DNA from: Ga0077527 sp021300125
Lineage (GTDB): Bacteria; Pseudomonadota; Gammaproteobacteria; Burkholderiales; SG8-41
DNA: 64,000 nucleotides
Assembly: GCA_046339595.1 (NCBI GenBank)
Contig: JBKDUF010000015.1
Span: forward strand, 1-64,000
Direction of reading: 5' to 3'
Made by a program: the position numbers and the translations under genes. Below, piece after piece: positions 58,101 to 64,000 of the stretch. The notes beneath the pieces were generated by a model that made no database searches, was not told where the DNA came from, and saw only the letters and a program-made list of their open reading frames with translations. Each line of letters opens with the position of its first letter. Positions within the stretch are counted from its first letter, which is position 1.

Positions 58101-59010
58101 CCTGCAGCAGTTGCGTGATAACCCGGACTGCGCGCAGCAGGAATTCGACCGCATCCTCGATGCCGGCGACCCCGGCCTTGCGCCGCGGCTGACCTTTGAT
58201 CCTGCCGAGGATGTTGCGGCACCTTTCATTGCCACGGGCGTGCGGCCGCGCATGGCCATCCTGCGCGAGCAGGGGGTCAATGGCCAGATCGAAATGGCCG
58301 CCGCCTTCGACCGCGCCGGCTTCGCAGCAGTGGAGGTGCACATGAGCGACATCATTGCCGGCCGCGTCAGCCTGCGGGACTTCAAGGGCTTTGCCGCCTG
58401 CGGCGGGTTTTCCTACGGCGACGTGCTGGGTGCCGGCGAGGGCTGGGCCAAGTCCATCCTCTTCAATCCCCGCGCCCGTGACGAGTTCGAAGCCTTCTTC
58501 AAACGCGGCGACAGCTTCGCACTCGGGGTATGCAACGGCTGCCAGATGATGAGCAACCTGCACGAGCTGATTCCCGGTGCGGAACGCTGGCCGCATTTCG
58601 TGCGCAACCGTTCCGAACAGTTCGAGGCGCGTTACGTCACGCTCGAAGTGCAGGATTCGCCCTCGCTGTTTTTCAGTGGCATGGCCGGCAGCCGCATTCC
58701 GGTGGCTGTCGCGCATGGCGAGGGCTACGCGGAATTCCGCGATGGCGCCGCGCTGGCTGCTGCATCGCCGCTGGTGGCGCTGCGTTACGTCGACAACCGC
58801 GGCAACGCCACCGAAACCTATCCGTTAAACCCCAATGGCTCCCCGCAGGGCATCACCGGACTGACCACGCCCGATGGGCGCTTCACCATCCTGATGCCGC
58901 ATCCGGAGCGGGTGTTTCGCAGCGTGCAGAATTCCTGGCATCCGCAAGGCTGGACAGAAGACGGTCCCTGGCTGCGCATGTTCCGCAATGCGCGCCGCTG
59001 GGTCAAATAA
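55135..59010 (+). CDS. purL: Phosphoribosylformylglycinamidine synthase
   Basis: A large protein of 1291 residues, the single-chain PurL of Gram-negative bacteria, which makes FGAM from FGAR, glutamine and ATP in purine synthesis. Order: N-terminal domain to about 160; a first ATP-binding AIRS-like half with FAQANSEHCRHKIFNADW near 208 and VETHNHPTAISPFPGASTG near 294; a second half with GKDSLSMKTTW near 780; and a C-terminal class I glutamine amidotransferase with nucleophile Cys in LGVCNGCQMMSNL near 1133 and MPHPERVFR near 1258. The ATG at 55135 is two codons after a TTG alternative. A TAAAAT hexamer near 55106 is the likely -10. Confidence 0.98.
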   Translation: MLHFLRLRGRDALPAFRRNKLLQAAAIPGLQFSAEYWHFIRLREALEADARRQLERILSYGPASSTVVQQGTLLVVTPRLGTISPWSSKATDIASHCGLPAVERIERGVAWWCGVDGKPLDDAQRKRLLPLLHDRMTESVLDSLDGAEALFRRIEPKPLASVDILSGGREALARANTTMGLALSPDEIDYLFDNFKRIGRNPTDVELMMFAQANSEHCRHKIFNADWIVDGEKQPRSLFGMIRTTHEKHPQGTVVAYSDNSSVIEGAEIDRFHPGEGGAYGYRRDLTHILMKVETHNHPTAISPFPGASTGAGGEIRDEGATGRGARPKAGLTGFSVSNLRIPGAEQPWEANPVGKPGRIASALQIMLDGPIGGASFNNEFGRPNLAGYFRSYEQRVGREVRGYHKPIMIAGGLGNIAARHAAKHGLPEGALLIQLGGPGMLIGLGGGAASSMDTGANQEDLDFDSVQRGNPEIERRAQEVIDRCWALGDANPILSIHDVGAGGLSNALPELAHSAHRGARFELRDVPSEEPGMSPLQIWCNEAQERYVLAIEPKDLTRFRALCERERCPFAVVGEATADGFLRVHDRLFNNSPVDMEMAVLLGKPPKMLREVKRVVREGQVFDAAGIDLCEAAYRVLRLPTVADKTFLISIGDRTVGGMTARDQFVGPWQVPVADVAVTLMGFSTYRGEAMAMGERTPLAVLNPAASGRMAVGEAITNIAAAAIDRLGDIKLSANWMAAAGHPGEDAALFDTVHAVAMELCPQLGISIPVGKDSLSMKTTWTEQGARREVVAPLSLIVSAFAPVSDARRTLTPLLRGDCGETDLLLVDLGRGRNRLGASALAQVYDAIGDQVPDLDHAADLKNFFGAIQSLSQDGLLLAYHDRSDGGLLATVCEMLFASRCGAALELPGAADATALLFSEELGAVLQVRRGDRERVLGALADAGLAACSMVIGRVVPGDRLLIQAGGRRLFDESRIDLHRAWSETTYRLQQLRDNPDCAQQEFDRILDAGDPGLAPRLTFDPAEDVAAPFIATGVRPRMAILREQGVNGQIEMAAAFDRAGFAAVEVHMSDIIAGRVSLRDFKGFAACGGFSYGDVLGAGEGWAKSILFNPRARDEFEAFFKRGDSFALGVCNGCQMMSNLHELIPGAERWPHFVRNRSEQFEARYVTLEVQDSPSLFFSGMAGSRIPVAVAHGEGYAEFRDGAALAAASPLVALRYVDNRGNATETYPLNPNGSPQGITGLTTPDGRFTILMPHPERVFRSVQNSWHPQGWTEDGPWLRMFRNARRWVK

Positions 59011-59012
59011 AA

Positions 59013-59025
59013 TCAATAAAAACAA
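59013..59025 (-). repeat. AT-rich 13-mer, TTGTTTTTATTGA, copy 7
   Basis: The minus strand differs from TTGTTTTAATTGA at one base. It fills the 15-base gap between the convergent purL and transglutaminase genes. The next bases (to 59035) match the 8481-8500 region. Confidence 0.4.
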
Positions 59026-62000
59026 CTAGTTAGAGTTTTCCGCAGGGGCCGGTTGCCAGCGCAGGTCCAGCGTCAGCGGAAATGCAGGATTGGGCGGCTC
59101 CGGCCGGACCGTCATCGGTCCCGGGCTGTGACCGTGATCCCAGAAGCGGGCGATGCGGCGGGCCTCGGCTTCGTTGGCATTGACCGGCAGCGTCTCGTAA
59201 TTGCGCCCGCCGGGATGCGCGACATGATAGGTGCAGCCGCCAATCGAGCGTCCGCTCCAGGTATCCACCACATCGAATACCAGTGGCGCGTGCACGCCGA
59301 TGGTCGGGTGCAGTGCCGAGGGCGGATTCCAGGCGCAATAGCGAAGTCCGGCAACAAATTCGCCCGGCGTGCCGGTCGGCGTCAGCGGCAGGGCACGCCC
59401 GTTGCAGGCGATGAGGTGGCGCGTTTCAGCAAGTCCGCGCGCGCGCACCTGCAGGCGTTCGACCGAGGAATCGACATAACGCGCCGTTCCCTGCAGGCCG
59501 ACTTCCTCGCCCAGCACATGCCAGGGCTCAATTGCCTGGCGCAGTTCGACTTCGATGCCGTTGTACACAACGGTACCGTAGCGGGGAAAGCGGAATTCAT
59601 GGAAGGCTGCATACCAGCTGTCTTCGAAGCCATAGCCCGCGCGGCGCAGGTCGCCCAGCACATCGTGGAAATCGGCGCCGACAAAATGCGGCAGCATGAA
59701 GCGGTCGTGCAGCTGGGTGCCCCAGCGCACCAGTTTTTTTGTGTAGGGTTCGCGCCAGAACCAGGCCACGAGCCCGCGCAGCAGCAGCATCTGGGCAAGA
59801 CTCATCCGCGCCTGCGGCGGCATCTCGCCGCCGCGGAACTCAAGCAGGCCCAGCCGTCCGCTGCCGCCGGCCGGGGTGTAGAGCTTGTCGATGCAGAACT
59901 CGGCGCGGTGGGTGTTACCGGTGAGATCGACCAGGAAGTTGCGCAGCAGGCGATCGGTCATCTCCGGCGGCAGGGCAGCTCCGCTGCCGGCCTGCAGCCG
60001 CGCCATTTCCTGGAACGCGATTTCCAGCTCGTAGAGGTTGTCGTCGCGGGCCTCGTCCACCCGCGGTGCCTGGCTGGTCGGACCGATGAACATGCCCGAA
60101 AAGAGATAGGACATTGAAGGGTGGTTCTGCCAGTAGGTGATCAGGCTGCGCAGCAGGTCGGGACGCCGCAGCAGGGGGCTGTCCGCAGCCGAGGCACCGC
60201 CAAGGGTGATGTGGTTGCCGCCGCCGCTGCCGGTATGGCGGCCGTCGAGCATGAATTTTTCGGTGCCGAGCCGGGCCAGCCGGGCTTCCTCGTACAGCGC
60301 GGTGGTGTTCGCCGCCAATGATGGCCAATCCTTCGCGGGATGGATGTTGACTTCTATGACACCGGGATCAGGTGTCACGTTGAGCACCGTGATGCGCGGA
60401 TCCTGCGGCGGCGGATAGCCCTCAAGGCGAACCTGAAGCCTGGTCGACTCAGCGGTCTTCTCGATCACCGAGAGCAGCCTGAAGTAGGGATCTGCGCTTT
60501 CAAACGGCGGCATGAACACGTGCAGCCGGCCACTGCGTACTTCGACGCACAAGGCGGTGCGCACCAGCTTGCGGCCATCTTCGATCAGTTCCGGCAGCAG
60601 GTTCAGCGGCAGGCGGTAGCCTGCTGCTGAGTCACCGTTGATGACGATCAGCCGGCCATCGGTCAACGGCCATGGCGTGCTCGTCCACCCATGCGCATCG
60701 GCGCCCAGCGAAAGCACCCAGGCCGCAGGGGTGCCGCCGGGGGCGCGCAGCCGTTTTTCCGCGCTGAGATGGGTCAGGGGATCTTCCCAGGCTGGCATCA
60801 GGACAGCGCCGGTCAGCCCCAGCCTGTCGAGCAGGGCCTCGGCAAAACGCCGGGCATCGGCGGCTTCTGCATCGGACGGTGAACCGGCAGCGGCGATCAG
60901 CGCAGGGTCCTGCCACAACGGAACGCCGTCGTTGCGCCACTGGATGCCAAGGGCCCAGCGCGGCAGCGGCTCACCCGGGTACCACTTGCCCTGGCCATGG
61001 AATACCAGGCCGCCGGGAGCGAAGCGCCTGTGCAGGCGCCAGGCCAGTTCTTCGGCCAGCTGCCATTTCCTGTCGGACAGGGCCGTGGTGTTCCATTCCG
61101 CGCCATCCATGTCGTCTATCGACACGAAAGTCGGCTCGCCGCCCTGTGTCAGGCGCACGTCGCCGGCAGCCAGTTCGGCATCGATGCGATGCCCCAGCCG
61201 GTCCAGGGCCTGCCATTGCGCATCGTCGAAGGGACGCGTCACCCGCGGATCCTCATGGATGCGGGTCAGGTTCATTTCAAACCCGAAAGTCGACTCGCAG
61301 GGATCGACGCCGCCGCTGACGGGTGCCGCGCTGGCGGCAGACGGTGTGCAGGCCAGGGGGATATGCCCCTCGCCGGCGAGCAGGCCCGAAGTCGGATCCA
61401 GTCCGATCCATCCCGCGCCGGGGATATAGGCTTCGGCCCAGGCATGCAGGTCGGTGAAGTCGCGCTCGCTGCCGGAGGGGCCGTCCAGTGCTTTCTGGTC
61501 GGCCTTGAGCTGGATCAGGTAGCCGGAGACAAACCTTGCCGCCAGCCCGCAGTGGCGCAGGAGCTGGACCAGCAGCCAGCCGCTGTCACGGCAGGAGCCG
61601 CTGCGTTTTTGCAGGGTCTCCTCGCAGCCCTGCACACCGGGCTCCATCCGCACCAGGTAGCCGATGTCCTGCTGCAGGCAGCGGTTGATTTCGACCAGGA
61701 AGTCGATGGTGCCGATGCCCGGGCGCAGGGATCGGCGGAAACCGTCAAGCCAGGCCCGCAGCAGCGGACCCTGTTCGTCGATGGCCAGGTAGGGTGTCAG
61801 GTCGCGCGCAAGGCCGGGGGCGTAGGTGAAAGGAAAGCTTTGGGCCTCGGCCTCGATGAAAAAATCGAAGGGATTGATCACGGTCATGTCCGCGACCAGG
61901 TCCACGGTGATTTCGAAAGCCGTGGTTTTTTCCGGGAATACGTAACGCGCGATGTAATTGCCGAAAACGTCCTGCTGCCAGTTGATGAAATGCTCGCCGG

Positions 62001-62139
62001 GACTGACCTGAAGCGAATAGGACAGGATCGGCGTGCGGCAGTGAGGCGCGGGGCGCAGCCGGATCTGGTGGGGGGACAGCGAAACGGGCCGGTCGTAGCG
62101 GTAGCTGGTCCGGTGGTGCAGTGCGACGTGGATGCTCAA
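59026..62139 (-). CDS. Transglutaminase-like / DUF2126 fusion protein of an Anbu operon
   Basis: A 1037-residue protein with a TTG start that overlaps the Anbu stop (TTGA). Residues about 1-85 are the bacterial transglutaminase N-terminal domain (HHRTSYRYDRPVSLSPHQIR); 150-260 is the transglutaminase core with Cys near 183 in KRSGSCRDSGWLLVQ, His near 230 in FTDLHAWAEAYIPG and Asp near 248 in GLDPTSGL; from about 310 the DUF2126 domain follows (TQGGEPTFVSIDDMDGAEWN, GSGGGNHITLGG). The catalytic triad looks intact, so it may cleave or cross-link peptides. It is the last gene of the Anbu operon and is convergent with purL. Confidence 0.9.
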   Translation of the reverse strand: MSIHVALHHRTSYRYDRPVSLSPHQIRLRPAPHCRTPILSYSLQVSPGEHFINWQQDVFGNYIARYVFPEKTTAFEITVDLVADMTVINPFDFFIEAEAQSFPFTYAPGLARDLTPYLAIDEQGPLLRAWLDGFRRSLRPGIGTIDFLVEINRCLQQDIGYLVRMEPGVQGCEETLQKRSGSCRDSGWLLVQLLRHCGLAARFVSGYLIQLKADQKALDGPSGSERDFTDLHAWAEAYIPGAGWIGLDPTSGLLAGEGHIPLACTPSAASAAPVSGGVDPCESTFGFEMNLTRIHEDPRVTRPFDDAQWQALDRLGHRIDAELAAGDVRLTQGGEPTFVSIDDMDGAEWNTTALSDRKWQLAEELAWRLHRRFAPGGLVFHGQGKWYPGEPLPRWALGIQWRNDGVPLWQDPALIAAAGSPSDAEAADARRFAEALLDRLGLTGAVLMPAWEDPLTHLSAEKRLRAPGGTPAAWVLSLGADAHGWTSTPWPLTDGRLIVINGDSAAGYRLPLNLLPELIEDGRKLVRTALCVEVRSGRLHVFMPPFESADPYFRLLSVIEKTAESTRLQVRLEGYPPPQDPRITVLNVTPDPGVIEVNIHPAKDWPSLAANTTALYEEARLARLGTEKFMLDGRHTGSGGGNHITLGGASAADSPLLRRPDLLRSLITYWQNHPSMSYLFSGMFIGPTSQAPRVDEARDDNLYELEIAFQEMARLQAGSGAALPPEMTDRLLRNFLVDLTGNTHRAEFCIDKLYTPAGGSGRLGLLEFRGGEMPPQARMSLAQMLLLRGLVAWFWREPYTKKLVRWGTQLHDRFMLPHFVGADFHDVLGDLRRAGYGFEDSWYAAFHEFRFPRYGTVVYNGIEVELRQAIEPWHVLGEEVGLQGTARYVDSSVERLQVRARGLAETRHLIACNGRALPLTPTGTPGEFVAGLRYCAWNPPSALHPTIGVHAPLVFDVVDTWSGRSIGGCTYHVAHPGGRNYETLPVNANEAEARRIARFWDHGHSPGPMTVRPEPPNPAFPLTLDLRWQPAPAENSN

Positions 62140-62906
62140 GGATATTCGGCGGCGGGGCTCTTCGGGGCCGCGGCGACGTTCCAGTCCGGATTAGGCAGCT
62201 CGCTGAATACCTTGCGCAGACCGGCGCCCCACTGGTTGTGGATCATGGTGAAGTAGGGGTCGTTCTCCATGATGTGGTGCCTGTAGCTGACCCTGAGGCT
62301 GTCCCGCTCGTAGATCAGCAGGTCGATCGGCAGGCCGACCGAGATGTTGGAGCGCATGGTCGAATCGAATGACACCAGCAGGCACTTGGTCGCCTCAAGA
62401 AGGCTGGTGTCGGTCTTGATCACGCGATCGATCACCGGTTTGCCGTACTTGCTTTCACCGATCTGGAAGTAGGGCGTTTCCGGTGTCGACTCGATGAAAT
62501 TGCCCTCGCTGTAGACGTGGAAGAGCCGCGGCGCTTCGCCCTTGATCTGCCCGCCCACGATGAACGAGGCGCTGGAGTCGATGTTGCTCTGCTGCAGGAA
62601 GGGTGCATTGCGGTTGCGCACGTCGCGCAAAGCCTGACCGGTGATGTCGGCAACGTCGTACATCGATTCGGCGCTCATCAGCGTCGTCGGCAGGTTCTGC
62701 CGACGGGCATGCTCCTCGAGCAGCTTGATCGCGCTTTGCGTGATCGACAGGTTGCCGGCGGTGAGCATCACGATGACGCGGTCGCCGGACTTCTCGAAGA
62801 TATACATCTTGCGGAAGCTGGCGATGTTGTCGACGCCGGCGTTGGTCCGGGAATCGGAGGCGAACACCATGCCGGCGTCCAGCGCGACAGCTACACAGTA
62901 GGTCAT
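62136..62906 (-). CDS. Anbu (ancestral beta-subunit) proteasome-like peptidase
   Basis: A protein of 256 residues starting MTYCVAVALDAGMVFASDSRTNAG, the Anbu/BPH signature. After Met removal Thr2 is the N-terminal nucleophile, with the Asp and Lys-equivalent set in the following strands; IASFRKMYIFEK and VIVMLTAGNLSITQSA are also conserved. Anbu proteins form ring- or lock-washer-shaped assemblies related to HslV and 20S beta subunits; peptidase activity has been hard to detect and the role is uncertain. It sits between the alpha-E protein gene (66 bases upstream) and the transglutaminase gene, in the operon order known for this system. Confidence 0.94.
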   Translation of the reverse strand: MTYCVAVALDAGMVFASDSRTNAGVDNIASFRKMYIFEKSGDRVIVMLTAGNLSITQSAIKLLEEHARRQNLPTTLMSAESMYDVADITGQALRDVRNRNAPFLQQSNIDSSASFIVGGQIKGEAPRLFHVYSEGNFIESTPETPYFQIGESKYGKPVIDRVIKTDTSLLEATKCLLVSFDSTMRSNISVGLPIDLLIYERDSLRVSYRHHIMENDPYFTMIHNQWGAGLRKVFSELPNPDWNVAAAPKSPAAEYP

Positions 62907-62972
62907 GAATCGGTCGTTATGGTTGGATTGGAGCGTGGCGAAGCATAGGGTAACAGCAACGCACTGACAAGT

Positions 62973-63974
62973 TCATGCGACGCCGGCCTTGTCGTGCTGG
63001 CGCGACGCGGGATCTAGGTCGGCGGGCATCAGGAAATGGCTGTTCATTTCATTGTGCAGCTGGTTCAGCTTGTCGAGAAAATCCATCAGGTACTCATGCA
63101 GTCCGGCGGTCATGATTTTCTCCACCCTGCCGTAATGGAACTGGGCGTGCAGTTCGCCGGCAAGCCGCTCCGGCTCCATGGTGTCGTTGCGGCAGAGGTC
63201 CTGCAGGATTTCATAAATCTCGTTCATGCAGGCATGAAGCGAGCGGGGCAGGTCGGCGCGCAGGATGAGCAGCTCGGCGACCCGACGCGGCGTGATCTGG
63301 TCACGGTAGATGCGGCGAAATGAACTGAGTGCGCTAACCGACCGCAGCAGTGCGCTCCACTGGTAATAGTCGACCGCGCCACCGACATCGGCCGCACTGG
63401 GCAGCAGCAGGTGGTATTTCACGTCGAGCAGCCGCGCCGTATTGTCGGCGCGCTCCATGAAGGTGCCGAGCCGGATGAACTGGTAGGCTTCGTCGCGCAG
63501 CATGGTGCCGAAGGTGACTCCGCGAAACTGGTGCGACTGGACCTTGATCCATTCAAAGAATTCGTTGAGATTGCCCTGCGCCAGCGCCTCCTCTCCGCGC
63601 GAGCGCAGCTCCAGCCACATCGCATTGAGATCCTCGTACATCTCGACAGTGATGATGCCGCGCATGCTGCGGCCGTTCTCGCGTGCCGAGTGCATCAGCG
63701 AGAAGATGCTGGAGGGATTGCTGCCGTCGAGCAGCATGAAATGCAGCACCTTGTCCACCGCCAGCGGCCCGGGATGACGCTCGTAATAGGTGCTGGCCAG
63801 ACCGTTGATGATGAGCGGCAGCGCCCAGGGTTCGGCCCAGGCCTGTGCGCTGTCGGTGATGCGGTAGGGCAGCAGCGACATGCGGTAGGTGACGTCGAGC
63901 AGGCGCGCCGTGTTCTCCGCGCGCTCGATCTGGCGGGACATCCAGTACAGGTTGTTGGCCTGGCGGCTCAGCAT
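62973..63974 (-). CDS. Alpha-E domain protein (DUF403) of an Anbu operon
   Basis: A 333-residue all-helical protein starting MLSRQANNLYWMSRQIERAE, the alpha-E family hallmark, with internal repeats of the same RAENTARLLDV / RADNTARLLDVKY pattern near residues 17-27 and 175-187. The alpha-E family accompanies circularly permuted ATP-grasp proteins, and may act as a peptide-ligase partner or acceptor. It overlaps the end of the upstream ATP-grasp gene by 7 bases and precedes Anbu by 66 bases. The function is inferred from co-occurrence, not from a known reaction. Confidence 0.93.
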   Translation of the reverse strand: MLSRQANNLYWMSRQIERAENTARLLDVTYRMSLLPYRITDSAQAWAEPWALPLIINGLASTYYERHPGPLAVDKVLHFMLLDGSNPSSIFSLMHSARENGRSMRGIITVEMYEDLNAMWLELRSRGEEALAQGNLNEFFEWIKVQSHQFRGVTFGTMLRDEAYQFIRLGTFMERADNTARLLDVKYHLLLPSAADVGGAVDYYQWSALLRSVSALSSFRRIYRDQITPRRVAELLILRADLPRSLHACMNEIYEILQDLCRNDTMEPERLAGELHAQFHYGRVEKIMTAGLHEYLMDFLDKLNQLHNEMNSHFLMPADLDPASRQHDKAGVA

Positions 63975-64000
63975 GGGATGTCCTCCAGCACCCAGGTGTC
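63968..64000 (-). CDS. Circularly permuted ATP-grasp protein, C-terminal end only (window cut)
   Basis: Reading right to left from the window edge, ten codons give DTWVLEDIPC and a TGA that overlaps the alpha-E start codon. A D-T-W-V-L-E/x ending is the usual C terminus of the circularly permuted type 2 ATP-grasp proteins (DUF404/DUF407) that precede alpha-E genes in Anbu operons. Too short for homology on its own; context makes it likely. Confidence 0.65.
   Translation of the reverse strand, partial: DTWVLEDIPC

Noticed and set aside
56041..58716. 891-residue open frame on the strand opposite purL
   Set aside because: It is an antisense shadow caused by the strong third-position GC of purL; the composition is His/Gln/Arg-rich low complexity and no domain is seen.

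Overview
The window is high-GC DNA from a betaproteobacterium, most likely of the order Burkholderiales. The evidence is six orphan Bug/TctC-type periplasmic binding proteins, betaproteobacterial small families (DUF4936, DUF1178, DUF3313), a GTP-type PEP carboxykinase, a Gly-Cys-Leu tRNA cluster and a LexA box of the CTGT-N8-ACAG type. There is no rRNA, CRISPR array, prophage or plasmid replication gene. The only mobile-element trace I can support is the tail of an IS3-family transposase at the left edge, which appears to have cut off the front of a haloacid dehalogenase gene.

Layout. 1-6.5 kb: dehalogenase remnant; a translationally coupled lipoprotein hydrolase and MipA/OmpV outer-membrane protein; a Tat-exported Acg/nitroreductase-like protein; a DUF3313 lipoprotein divergent from a LysR regulator. 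6.5-9.3 kb: about 600 non-coding bases, then the overlapping genes YffB-like / tadA / L,D-transpeptidase, then an SDR. 9.3-16.6 kb: mtnA with a class II aldolase (possible methylthioribose shunt), GNAT, the ygfZ-DUF4936-NRDE operon, a YgfX-like protein, an MFS transporter and a GST. 16.6-22.6 kb: MFS, pckG with a clear terminator, and two Bug genes flanking a low-molecular-weight phosphatase. 22.7-31 kb: an acyl-CoA catabolic operon (NDP-forming acyl-CoA synthetase, acyl-CoA dehydrogenase, MFS, crotonase, 3-hydroxyacyl-CoA dehydrogenase, thiolase). 31.1-35.1 kb: the tRNA cluster, DUF1178, and a CNB-CBS-DUF294 / DnaQ-like exonuclease pair. 35.2-38.5 kb: a second acyl-CoA synthetase + MFS module, whose ATP-grasp segment is about 96% identical to the first. 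38.6-40.3 kb: SOS-controlled umuDC. 40.3-53.1 kb: a catabolic region with four Bug proteins, a CocE-type hydrolase, two paralogous polysaccharide-deacetylase-like enzymes, a Gfo/Idh/MocA oxidoreductase with a lysine-rich tail, a gamma-glutamyltranspeptidase-like enzyme and a UxaA-type dehydratase. 53.1-59 kb: crcB, nnr and purL. 59-64 kb: an Anbu proteasome operon (ATP-grasp, alpha-E protein, Anbu peptidase, transglutaminase-DUF2126), read right to left and cut by the window end.

Structures that ordinary gene calling does not explain include: a 17-bp-arm palindrome centred on the umuD LexA box, which places a TATAAT so close to the ATG that the message is probably leaderless; a bidirectional ATTATAAT -10 element between the class II aldolase and GNAT genes, again leaving almost no leader on either side; a dispersed AT-rich 13-mer (TTGWTTTAATTGA-like) lying both between and inside genes; a recombined acyl-CoA synthetase pair; and a tRNA-mRNA arrangement at tRNA-Leu/DUF1178. 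The most system-like locus is the Anbu operon, a conserved set whose physiological role is still poorly defined.
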